In this document: positions 24,342 through 31,534 of the stretch, piece after piece
How positions within the stretch are numbered: position 1 is the stretch's first letter
Layout: every line of letters begins with the position of its first letter
Translations under genes and position numbers: made by a program
NCBI GenBank assembly: GCA_051011595.1
Contig: JBPCTQ010000303.1
Span: forward strand, 1-32,907
From: JAOUEE01 sp051011595
Lineage (GTDB): Bacteria; Actinomycetota; Acidimicrobiia; Acidimicrobiales; SHLQ01
Length of the DNA stretch: 32,907 nt
Direction of reading: 5' to 3'
Notes under the pieces: generated by a model
Seen by the model: the letters and a program-made list of their open reading frames with translations, nothing else
What the model was told of the DNA's origin: nothing
The model's database searches: none

Positions 24342-25141
24342 CAGATCTTCCATGGGGCGGTGCCTTCGTCCCACAGTTGGTTGAGCTCGACGTACTCGCG
24401 GTAGGTGTCCATCCCCCGCCAGAATCCCTTGTGCACGAAGTGGCCCAGCTGACCGTCGGCGGTGAGCTTCTGCAGCGCTCCCGATTCGAGCATGCCGTCG
24501 TCGGGGGTCACGTAGTCGAGGAAGGCCCGGTCGAAGACGAAGTAGCCGCCGTTGACGAGGCCCTCGTTGAGCATGGGCTTCTCGGCGAAATCGGTGACCG
24601 TTCCCCCGTCGACGGCCAACTCACCGAAGCGTGAAGTGGGGTGGACAGCGGTGACGGTGCCCATGAGACCGTGGGCCCGGTGGGCCGCCACCAGTGCGCC
24701 GATGTCGACGTCGGCCACGCCGTCGCCGTAGGTGAGCATGAAGGCATCGGCGTCGAGGAACGGTGCAACCCGGGCCAGACGCCCACCCGTGAGGGTGTCG
24801 AGGCCGGTGTCGACACAGGTGACCTCCCAGTCCTCGGCGTTGTCGCTGCCGTGGTACTGCGGTTCGGCGTCGGAGCCGAGCTGCACGGTGAAGTCGGACT
24901 GATGCTCGCGGTAGCGCAGGAAGTAGTCCTTGATGTCGCCCGCCTTGTACCCCAGGCACAGCACGAACCGACGGAAGCCGTACTGGCTGTAGGTCTTCAT
25001 GATGTGCCACACGATGGGTCGTCCGCCGACGTCGATCATCGGTTTGGGCAGGCTCTCGGACGCTTCGCGAATACGCGTCCCGAAGCCGCCGCACAAGATG
25101 ACGACGGGCATGTCGTGGTTGGGCGAATGTTCGTTGGCCAT
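24338..25141 (-). CDS. rfbF: Glucose-1-phosphate cytidylyltransferase-like nucleotidyltransferase
   Basis: A 267-residue sugar nucleotidyltransferase. It has the RfbF version of the signature: ILCGGFGTRIREASESLPKP near the start, then GGRPIVWHIMKTYSQYG and CLGYKAGDIKDYFL, with the metal-binding TYGDGVADVD further on. RfbF activates glucose-1-phosphate with CTP, giving CDP-glucose, the entry to CDP-deoxysugars; specificity here is inferred. ATG 25141 is chosen because AAGGG lies about 5 bases upstream; a GTG two codons earlier is possible. It is the first gene of the cassette, 36 bases after rpiB on the same strand, so it may share the rpiB transcript. Confidence 0.85.
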   Translation of the reverse strand: MANEHSPNHDMPVVILCGGFGTRIREASESLPKPMIDVGGRPIVWHIMKTYSQYGFRRFVLCLGYKAGDIKDYFLRYREHQSDFTVQLGSDAEPQYHGSDNAEDWEVTCVDTGLDTLTGGRLARVAPFLDADAFMLTYGDGVADVDIGALVAAHRAHGLMGTVTAVHPTSRFGELAVDGGTVTDFAEKPMLNEGLVNGGYFVFDRAFLDYVTPDDGMLESGALQKLTADGQLGHFVHKGFWRGMDTYREYVELNQLWDEGTAPWKIW

Positions 25142-25177
25142 GTTCACCCTTCTGGTGTCGGCAACCCGGCCATCATG

Positions 25178-25612
25178 TCAAGAAAGCGCATCGATCTTGG
25201 CCACCCGTGGGCTGTGGCGGCCCCCCTCGAACTCGGCGTCGAGCCATGCCGATACGGCGTCTTTGGCCACCTCTTCCCCGGTGAGGCGTTCGCCCAGACA
25301 CAACACGTTGGCGTTGTTGTGTTGACGGGTCAGCCGGGCCGACGTGACGTCGTGCACGGTGGCGGCTCGGATACCGCTGATCTTGTTGGCGGCCATGGCG
25401 ATACCGATGCCGGTGCCGCACACACACACGCCCAAGTCGGTATCACCCCCTGCCACCGAACGGCCCACCGCGGCACCGAAGTCGGGATAGTCGACCCGAT
25501 CGGTGGAATCGGTGCCGAGATCGATCACCTCGTGGCCCATCGTGCGCAGATGATCGGCCAGCACGGCCTTCAACTCGAACCCGGCATGATCGGAACCGAC
25601 GGCGATACGCAT
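25178..25612 (-). CDS. rpiB: Ribose-5-phosphate isomerase B
   Basis: A 144-residue RpiB/LacAB-family enzyme interconverting ribose-5-phosphate and ribulose-5-phosphate in the pentose phosphate pathway. Landmarks are VGSDHAGFELK (5-15), VCVCGTGIGIAMAANK (62-77) with the catalytic cysteine at about C65, and the active-site His in RQHNNANVLCLGE (97-109, H99). Length is normal. No good ribosome-binding site precedes the ATG; a TAGAGT box on the same strand (25619-25624) ends 6-7 bases upstream, so a leaderless message is possible. It lies between tsaC and glyA in the conserved order, now followed by the sugar cassette. Confidence 0.95.
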   Translation of the reverse strand: MRIAVGSDHAGFELKAVLADHLRTMGHEVIDLGTDSTDRVDYPDFGAAVGRSVAGGDTDLGVCVCGTGIGIAMAANKISGIRAATVHDVTSARLTRQHNNANVLCLGERLTGEEVAKDAVSAWLDAEFEGGRHSPRVAKIDALS

Positions 25613-25763
25613 GCTCGCACTCTACGTCGTGGCCCACACCAGCCAGCCCCATCCACGAGCCTTCCGACCCCACCCCTTACCATCGCTCGGGAATCGTCGA
25701 TTGTTCACGGCGGGCAATCACATTCGCCATGCCCGGTATACATCCGAAACGGAGCACACCCAG

Positions 25764-26024
25764 ATGAAGAAACTACTGAGCACCGCGGTGTTCTCGCTCG
25801 CCTCGCTGGCCCTGTTGGCGGGCTGCGGCGAGAGCGTCGATCGGGAAGGAACGATCGATCAGCTCATGGAGGACGGCGGTCTCACCCGAGTGCAGGCCGA
25901 GTGCATGGTCGACGGCTGGATCTCCGAACTGGGCGAAGACCGGGCGTTGGAGCTCAACGACGAAGAACCCACCGCCGAGGAGACCGAAGCCATCAGCCAG
26001 ATCACCATCGACTGCCTGGGCTGA
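25764..26024 (+). CDS. Small predicted lipoprotein, function unknown
   Basis: An 86-residue protein. Residues 1-20 form a signal peptide (MKKLLSTAVFSLASLALLAG) with lipidation Cys21. The mature part of 66 residues is very acidic and has two further cysteines, C47 in RVQAECMVDGW and C84 near the end (TIDCLG), likely a disulfide. Small actinobacterial lipoproteins with this two-cysteine layout are common but uncharacterised; I do not recognise a function. The ATG follows GGAG by nine bases, and a possible -10 box TATACA lies at 25737-25742. It is the only plus-strand gene in this part of the backbone; its stop abuts the tsaC stop with no base between. Confidence 0.75.
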   Translation: MKKLLSTAVFSLASLALLAGCGESVDREGTIDQLMEDGGLTRVQAECMVDGWISELGEDRALELNDEEPTAEETEAISQITIDCLG

Positions 26025-26636
26025 TCACCCACGCGCCGCGGCGCGTACATCCCATTCGGTGAGGGGCCCGATCCGCAGCATCTGCGGGTCGGGCCCTCTC
26101 GCGTCGACCACCGTCGATGCGGCCCCGTCGAGCGCACCACCATCGATGATGACCGCCCCGTGCCGGCCGAGCTGCTCGGCCACGGCCGGAGCCGTCGTGG
26201 CCGGTGCCTCACCGTGGCGGTTGGCGCTGGTGGCGGTGAGCGGACCGACCTCGTCGGCCAGCGCACAGGCGAAGGCGGCGGCCGGCCAACGGAGGCCTAC
26301 GGTCGTCGACGGCGGGCCCAGGCTGAGTGTGATGCCGGGCTGCTGATCGACCACCAACGTCAGCGGTCCAGGCCAGAACGCTCGGGCGAGACGGCCGGCC
26401 AGGGGTGTGAATTGGCCCAGCTCCTCGGCCTGAGCGCGCGACGCCACGAGCACGGCCATCACCTGCTGGTCGGGACGCTCCTTCCATTCGAAGATGGTGC
26501 GCACCGCCTCGGTGTCGTCGGCTCGGGCGACCAGCCCGTACACCGTGTCGGTGGGGACCACCACCGGTTGGCCCGATCGCAGCGTGTCGGCGGCGTGGGC
26601 CAAGGCGGCCGGGTCGGCGGCGGCCACGATGGTCAT
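26025..26636 (-). CDS. tsaC: Threonylcarbamoyl-AMP synthase (TsaC/YrdC/Sua5 family)
   Basis: A 203-residue YrdC-domain enzyme that makes threonylcarbamoyl-AMP from threonine, bicarbonate and ATP, the first step of the universal t6A37 tRNA modification. Motifs are VVPTDTVYGLVARAD (26-40), the lysine/arginine nucleotide-binding KERPDQQ (52-58; usual KxRP), FWPGPLTLVV (88-97) and LTATSANRHG (133-142). Length fits the TsaC/YrdC core without the extra Sua5 domain. The ATG overlaps the prmC stop (ATGA), the standard pairing in this operon. Confidence 0.94.
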   Translation of the reverse strand: MTIVAAADPAALAHAADTLRSGQPVVVPTDTVYGLVARADDTEAVRTIFEWKERPDQQVMAVLVASRAQAEELGQFTPLAGRLARAFWPGPLTLVVDQQPGITLSLGPPSTTVGLRWPAAAFACALADEVGPLTATSANRHGEAPATTAPAVAEQLGRHGAVIIDGGALDGAASTVVDARGPDPQMLRIGPLTEWDVRAAARG

Positions 26637-27499
26637 CGGCTGGCCACCAGCATCCGGTCACGCTCGACGAGATCGGGGCGGATCTGGGCTCGCTCGCAAC
26701 CGGCGTCGAGCGCTCGGCGGCGGGCCCAGTCCGCCTTGTCGGGCGCACGTTCCACCACCAGCACCCCTTCGGGAGCCAGCCACGGACGAGCCGTCGCGAT
26801 GATGTGATCGACGTCCTCGGTGCCCAGCGGACCTGGCACCAGGGCCGCAGTCGGCTCCCAGTCGGCCACCAGCGGAGGGAGTGGGTCGTCGGCGGCCACG
26901 TAGGGCGGGTTGGAGACGATCAGATCGAACGAACCGGCCAGCTCCGAGTCGAGGGGGTCGAACCAGGTGCCTTCCACCAGGCGAACCCGCACGGCCGCCC
27001 GTCCCAGCCCCGAGAGGTTGGCCCGCGCCACCGCCAGGGCGTCGGCTGAGCGCTCCACCGCCCACACCTCGGTGTGTTGGCGTTCGGCGGCGATCGACAA
27101 GGCAATGGCTCCTGATCCGGTTCCCAGGTCGAGCACCCTGGTGCCCTGGATGCGATCCAGCTCGGCCAGGGCCTCCTCGACCACCACCTCGGTCTCGGGA
27201 CGCGGGATGAGCACTCGTTGGTCGACGGCCAGGTCGAGGGTCCGGAATCCCCAACGACCCACCACGTACTGCAGCGGCTCACCCTGCAGCCGGCGTTCGA
27301 CCATGCGGTCGAAACGGACCACTCCGCGCTCGGTGACCAGCTCGCGCAGCCCCAACACGAACTCGGCTCCCTCGAAGCCGCCGGCCTCCTCGACGATGCG
27401 ACGGGCATCGATGTCGGCGTTGTCGGACACCACGCTCAGTCGTTGGCGGGCCTCGTCATACAGGCGGCGCCACTCGATGGTGCCATCGTCAGCCGTCAT
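26633..27499 (-). CDS. prmC: Peptide chain release factor N5-glutamine methyltransferase
   Basis: A 288-residue SAM-dependent methyltransferase that methylates the glutamine of the GGQ motif in release factors. The N-terminal helical part carries LIPRPETEVVVEEAL (97-111). The SAM-binding segment is VLDLGTGSGAIALS (122-135), and the catalytic NPPY lies at 197-200 in IVSNPPYVAADD. The ATG at 27499 overlaps the end of prfA by 11 bases; the longer frame upstream is antisense-like junk inside prfA. Its target, RF1, is the immediately preceding gene. Confidence 0.95.
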   Translation of the reverse strand: MTADDGTIEWRRLYDEARQRLSVVSDNADIDARRIVEEAGGFEGAEFVLGLRELVTERGVVRFDRMVERRLQGEPLQYVVGRWGFRTLDLAVDQRVLIPRPETEVVVEEALAELDRIQGTRVLDLGTGSGAIALSIAAERQHTEVWAVERSADALAVARANLSGLGRAAVRVRLVEGTWFDPLDSELAGSFDLIVSNPPYVAADDPLPPLVADWEPTAALVPGPLGTEDVDHIIATARPWLAPEGVLVVERAPDKADWARRRALDAGCERAQIRPDLVERDRMLVASR

Positions 27500-28565
27500 C
27501 GCCCTGCAGGCGTCGTTGCTGCTCCTCGTGCACGAGGGCGTCGCTGATCTCGTCCAGCTCACCGGCCAGGACCTTGTCGAGTTTGTGCACGGTGAGCGAG
27601 ATGCGGTGCTCGGTGACCCGGTTCTCCTTGAAGTTGTAGGTGCGGATCTTCTCGGAACGGTCCCCGGTGCCCACCTGCGAGCGCCGGGCGGCGGACTGCT
27701 CGGCCTGCTGCTCCTCTTGTTGTTGTTGGAGCAACCGAGCTCGCAGCACTCGCATGGCCTTCTCGCGGTTCTGCAGCTGGCTCTTCTCGTCTTGCATCGA
27801 TACCGAGATGCCGGTGGGCACATGAGAGATACGCACGGCCGAATCGGTGGTGTTCACCGACTGACCACCCGGACCCGATGCCCGGAAGTAGTCGATCTGG
27901 AGATCCTTGTCCTCGATGGAGACCTCGACCTCTTCGGCCTCGGGTAACACCACCACCGCGGCCGACGAGGTGTGGATCCGGCCCTGACTCTCGGTTACGG
28001 GAACCCGCTGGACCCGGTGGGTGCCACCCTCGAACTTCATCCGGGTCCAGACCCGATCGCCCTTGACCAGGAAGGTGACATCGGTGAACCCACCCATGTC
28101 GGAAGCCTGGGCCCCGAGCAGCTCGCTGGCCCACCCCAGCCGCTTGGCGTAACCCACGTACATCTCGTACAGGTCACGAGCGAACAGGTTGGCTTCCTCA
28201 CCCCCCGCCGCCCCCCGGATCTCGACGATCACATTGCGGTCGTCGTTGGGGTCGCGCGGCAACAACAGGACATGGAGCCGAGCAGTGGCATCGTCGACCG
28301 TTGCCTCCAGCTCGGCGATCTCGGTGTCGAGCAGTGCTTCGTCGCTGCCCTCGGCCTCACGGCGCATCTCGCGAGCCACCACCAGATCGTCGGTGGCCTG
28401 ATCGAGGGTGTCGGCGGTCGCCACCAGCTCGGCCAGCTCTTTGTGGCGCTTCAGGGTGGCCGTGGCCCGCGTCTGGTCGGCGTGCAGATCGGGATCGGCC
28501 AGGCGCGTCTCCACGTCGCGGAGTTCGTCCCGCAGCGACGCCAGACGTTCGGCGAGATCGGCCAT
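27489..28565 (-). CDS. prfA: Peptide chain release factor 1
   Basis: Release factor RF1, which terminates translation at UAA and UAG; 358 residues, a normal length. The stop-codon-reading tripeptide is PVT (189-191) in RVPVTESQGRIHTS, the RF1-type P-x-T motif rather than the SPF of RF2. The peptide-release GGQ lies at 233-235 in ASGPGGQSVNTTDSAVRISH. The N-terminal coiled-coil domain occupies about residues 1-100. The start codon follows the end of the uncharacterised gene by 15 bases. It is translated just before prmC, whose product modifies its GGQ glutamine. Confidence 0.97.
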   Translation of the reverse strand: MADLAERLASLRDELRDVETRLADPDLHADQTRATATLKRHKELAELVATADTLDQATDDLVVAREMRREAEGSDEALLDTEIAELEATVDDATARLHVLLLPRDPNDDRNVIVEIRGAAGGEEANLFARDLYEMYVGYAKRLGWASELLGAQASDMGGFTDVTFLVKGDRVWTRMKFEGGTHRVQRVPVTESQGRIHTSSAAVVVLPEAEEVEVSIEDKDLQIDYFRASGPGGQSVNTTDSAVRISHVPTGISVSMQDEKSQLQNREKAMRVLRARLLQQQQEEQQAEQSAARRSQVGTGDRSEKIRTYNFKENRVTEHRISLTVHKLDKVLAGELDEISDALVHEEQQRRLQGDDG

Positions 28566-28580
28566 GACCTCAGACTACGG

Positions 28581-29567
28581 TCATCGGGGCCAGGGCTGAT
28601 CCACGGCCACGAAGCGATGGGGCACCGGAAGCCGTTCGGCCAGACGACGGATGGGATCGAGCTGATCGCGTGCGAGCCCGGCCAGCACCACCTGCTCGGC
28701 GCCCTCGCGTGCCACCAGATCGGCGGCGTGGGGGACCACGTCGATGTCGACCCCCACGGTGAAGATCACCAGGGTGGGCACCCCTTCGGTGTCGGGACCC
28801 ACTGCCGGGGCAACCGATGGGGCTCGCAGATTCGGTCGCGGGTAGGCGGGCGACACCGGCGCCAGCGAGGTGAGGCCCACCGAGCCCGGATCGTCAAGGG
28901 CCCCCGCCCGCAGCCAACGTTCTCTTCCCAGTCGATTCACCGGATGGGGTTCGGCTCCGGCCCGGCGGTGCGGGCCCACCTCGAGCAGGGCGTCGGCCAG
29001 GCGGTCGCCCAGATCGTCGCCGTGGCGGAGCATGGCCCCTGCCTCCCGGTCGAAACGACCCACCCCCACCGTCATGTGGGCGACGGTGCCGTCGGACTCG
29101 ATGCGGGCCACCTCCAATCCCGACAACTCGGCGGTCACCACGCCGTGTTCGGCCACGACCTCCAGGCCGTGGTGTTCGATGATCTCGACGAACTCGTCGA
29201 TGCCGGCTGGGGGTTCGGCTTCGAGCTCCAACGGCTCCACGTCGGCCGGCACGGCCTCGGATCGGTTGCGCTGCCAGGTCGAGATCGGCGCGTCCAGGGC
29301 TGCCACCCGACGGGCCAGATCACCGGCGTGTTCGTCGACCAGCACGGCCACGTCGTCGACACCATGGCGGTCGGCCCAGATCAACAACCCGCCCAGTGCA
29401 TCGCGACCCGATCCGGCTCGATACACCACCGCCCGCGATCCGGACACCACGCCGGCACCATCGGGATACCCCAGCGCTGTCGCGTCGTCAGCGAAACCGA
29501 CGGTCTGTCGGGCGAACGCCGTGGCCAGGCCCCGGTGGAGGGCCAGTTGTCGGTCGGAGTCGATCAG
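28581..29567 (-). CDS. Uncharacterised protein between rpmE and prfA, probable CTG start
   Basis: A reading frame of about 328 residues in the same operon, with protein-like composition and high third-position GC throughout; I do not recognise the family. It has an N-terminal region with GGLLIWADRHGVDDVAVLVDEHAGDLARRV, a middle with two Gly/Val/Glu-rich strands, and a C-terminal part with VPTLVIFTVGVDIDVVPHAADLVAREGAEQVVLAGLA. The start is peculiar. Coding-like sequence reaches back to the rpmE stop, but no ATG, GTG or TTG lies in frame between 29711 (deep inside rpmE) and a GTG at 29450. A CTG at 29567 overlaps the rpmE TGA (CTGA), mirroring the ATGA/GTGA junctions elsewhere. If CTG is not used, the protein starts at GTG 29450. 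Confidence 0.65.
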   Translation of the reverse strand: MIDSDRQLALHRGLATAFARQTVGFADDATALGYPDGAGVVSGSRAVVYRAGSGRDALGGLLIWADRHGVDDVAVLVDEHAGDLARRVAALDAPISTWQRNRSEAVPADVEPLELEAEPPAGIDEFVEIIEHHGLEVVAEHGVVTAELSGLEVARIESDGTVAHMTVGVGRFDREAGAMLRHGDDLGDRLADALLEVGPHRRAGAEPHPVNRLGRERWLRAGALDDPGSVGLTSLAPVSPAYPRPNLRAPSVAPAVGPDTEGVPTLVIFTVGVDIDVVPHAADLVAREGAEQVVLAGLARDQLDPIRRLAERLPVPHRFVAVDQPWPR

Positions 29568-29818
29568 CTCTTGCGACGCTTGCCGTAGCGCCGCTCGAAG
29601 CGCTCCACCCGGCCGGCGGTGTCGACGATCTTCATGGTGCCGGTGAAGAACGGGTGACTGGCGCTGGAGATCTCCACCTTGGCCAGTGGATAGGTGTTGC
29701 CGTCTTCCCACTCGACGGTCTCATCGGTTTCGATGGTCGACCGGGTGAGGAAAGAGGTGCCGGCGGACTGGTCCTGGAACACGACCGGCCGGTACTGGGG
29801 GTGGATGTCCTGCTTCAT
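29564..29818 (-). CDS. rpmE2: Ribosomal protein bL31, type B (zinc-free form)
   Basis: An 84-residue bL31 beginning MKQDIHPQYRPVVFQDQSAG and ending with RVERFERRYGKRRKS. The cysteines that bind zinc in the type A form are absent (no Cys at all), and the SAGTSFLTRSTI and SHPFFTGTMK segments match type B. It binds the 50S central protuberance and bridges to 30S. ATG 29818 gives the expected N-terminus; an in-frame ATG further upstream adds 13 non-family residues and is rejected. It lies 35 bases after rho, the classical rho-rpmE order, and its stop overlaps the next gene. Confidence 0.93.
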   Translation of the reverse strand: MKQDIHPQYRPVVFQDQSAGTSFLTRSTIETDETVEWEDGNTYPLAKVEISSASHPFFTGTMKIVDTAGRVERFERRYGKRRKS

Positions 29819-29853
29819 AGCGATCGTCAATCCTAGGAGGTCGTGGGCCGTTC

Positions 29854-31335
29854 TCAACCCAGCTTGGCCGGATCGAGCCCGGCATTGTTCGACACGGCCG
29901 CGAGCTGCACCAGCAGCGCATCGAGCCCGGCGTCGCCCAGGTCGGCCAGGGCCCGCCGGATGCCGGCATTGTGGCCGAGCTCGGCGTCGTCGAGCAGGGA
30001 GTCGAGATGACGGGTTCGTGACGCCACCACGTCGACGGGGGGTTCGATGCCTCGCACCGCAGCCAATCCGTCGAGGTACAGCACCGAACCGGCCGTGTCG
30101 GCCAACCCGTCGAGGATGGCCTGGTCGGTGGCCGAACCCTCACTGATGGCCGTGCCGATCACGGTGAGTGAGCCACCCTCTTCGAGGTTGCGGGCCGCGC
30201 CGAGGAACTTCTTGGTCTGATAGATGGCCCAGTTGTCGACCGGTGTCGGTGCGGCGTTACGACCCGATGAGGGCGCCACCACGTCGTAGGAGCGAGCCAG
30301 CCGGGTGACACCGTTCATCAGCACACACACGTCGGCACCGAACTCGACCATCCGCTTCGCTCGTTCGATGGTCATCTCGGCCACCAGGACGTGCTCGTCG
30401 GCCGGACGGTCGAAGGTGGAGGCTTGGACCTCACCACCGGAGAGATGCCGCTTCATGTCGATGACGTCTTCGGGCCGCTCGTCGATGAGCAACACGATGA
30501 TGTGCACGTCGGGGTCGTTGGCTTCGATGGACCGAGCCATGGCCTTGAGCACCGCGAGACCGTCGGCCCGAGCCGGACCGATGACGAGTCCGCGCTGGCC
30601 CCGGCCCACAGGCGCCACGATGTCGATCACCCGGGCGGTCATGGCGGCGGGGTCGTCGGCCACCTCCTGCACCAATTGACTCGTGGGCAGGACGGGGGTG
30701 AGCGAATCGAAGCCCGGGCGATCGGAACTCTTGGCCGGATCGGTTCCGTTGACCGTGTCGATGGTGAGGATCGCGGGGTTCTTCTCGTTCTGGTTGGCCG
30801 GACGGGACGCTCCGGTCAGCTCGTCACCGCGCCGCAGACCGAGCTGGCGAACCATCTTCACCGGCACGTACGCGTCGTCTTTGCTGGGGACCCATCCGTT
30901 GGTGCGCAAGAAGCCGTAGCCCTCGTCGCGCAGGTCCAGGAAACCCTGGACGGGGATGGGTTCGCCGTCCCACGTGTCGGAGGACGAGTCCCGGTCGCCA
31001 CCACGTCCACGCCGCCGCCGCCGACGATTGCCGACCTCGGGTTGGTCGCCGGCCTTTTGGTCGGTGCCGCCGTCGTCGCCGTTCTTGCTCGGCGTCTCGG
31101 CCGCTTCGGGCTCCTCGACGTCGGTTGGCTCGGCCTCCGTGTCGTGCTCGTCGCCCTGGTCCTCCGTCGCCTCCTCGGACCCATCCGACACCGTCTCGAG
31201 AATGAGATCCACGATCTCCGCCTTGCGGGCCCGCGAGGACGGTTTGGCGCCGAGCGCGGTGGCGATGGCCGTCAGCTCTTCGCGGTCCTTGCGCTGGAGG
31301 GTCGATTTCCGAAGCTCGGTCGAGTCAACGCTCAC
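29854..31335 (-). CDS. rho: Rho termination-factor homologue with degenerate ATPase motifs
   Basis: A 493-residue Rho-family protein. A Rho_N helix domain (about 1-50) is followed by an acidic insert, an Arg-rich run (about 104-112, NRRRRRRGRGG) and an intact-looking RNA-binding cold-shock domain (EGYGFLRTNGWVPSKDDAYV, then LGLRRGDELTG). The ATPase core starts normally (DIVAPVGRGQRGLVIG), but the Walker A lysine is lost: GPARADGL (253-260) replaces the usual APPKAGKT. The Walker B Asp is replaced by Asn (VCVLMNGVTRLAR, N341), and the R-loop lysine is absent (EGSATDQAI). LLIDERPED (282-290), KKFLGAARNLEEGGSLT and the arginine region VASRTRHLDSLL remain. So this is either a non-hydrolysing Rho paralogue or an altered Rho. 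The start is GTG 31335 with GAGG 7 bases upstream. Confidence 0.9.
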   Translation of the reverse strand: MSVDSTELRKSTLQRKDREELTAIATALGAKPSSRARKAEIVDLILETVSDGSEEATEDQGDEHDTEAEPTDVEEPEAAETPSKNGDDGGTDQKAGDQPEVGNRRRRRRGRGGDRDSSSDTWDGEPIPVQGFLDLRDEGYGFLRTNGWVPSKDDAYVPVKMVRQLGLRRGDELTGASRPANQNEKNPAILTIDTVNGTDPAKSSDRPGFDSLTPVLPTSQLVQEVADDPAAMTARVIDIVAPVGRGQRGLVIGPARADGLAVLKAMARSIEANDPDVHIIVLLIDERPEDVIDMKRHLSGGEVQASTFDRPADEHVLVAEMTIERAKRMVEFGADVCVLMNGVTRLARSYDVVAPSSGRNAAPTPVDNWAIYQTKKFLGAARNLEEGGSLTVIGTAISEGSATDQAILDGLADTAGSVLYLDGLAAVRGIEPPVDVVASRTRHLDSLLDDAELGHNAGIRRALADLGDAGLDALLVQLAAVSNNAGLDPAKLG

Positions 31336-31430
31336 GAGTGGCCTCGTTTTCTGCTTGAGATGAAATGCACGCTCGCACCCCGCGGCGTTCGCCGACCCGG
31401 CGATGTTCGGGTGGCTCCCGCGGTGTGCGC

Positions 31431-31444
31431 CGTCGGTACCGACG
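31431..31444. promoter_or_regulatory. 14-bp perfect palindrome upstream of rho
   Basis: CGTCGGTACCGACG is a perfect inverted repeat centred 102 bases before the rho start, in the 199-base arsR-rho gap. No T-tract follows, so it is unlikely to be a terminator of arsR; it could be an operator-type site or chance. I found no convincing promoter in the rest of this gap. Confidence 0.3.
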
Positions 31445-31534
31445 CCGTGCCATGACGGGTCCGGTGGGGTGGTCCCCGCCGACAGAACACTCGTCAGGGT
31501 ATCGGGGCCGGTTCGTGGCTGACAACAACCGGTC

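Noticed and set aside
25737..25742. Full promoter for the small lipoprotein
   Set aside because: TATACA is a fair -10 box but no -35 box lies at the right distance, so I did not list it as a separate feature.
24641..26062. 473-residue open frame on the plus strand
   Set aside because: Antisense to rfbF and rpiB, and runs through the lipoprotein gene in another frame.
27972..29588. 538-residue open frame on the plus strand
   Set aside because: It lies opposite prfA and its upstream neighbour, is rich in His/Gly/Arg low-complexity sequence, and shows no family motif; typical of high-GC antisense frames.
30540..30610. A frameshift or local error explaining the missing Rho P-loop lysine
   Set aside because: The residues on both sides align to Rho in the same frame with the same spacing (GRGQRGLVIG before, LLIDERPED after), so the change is substitution, not a shift.
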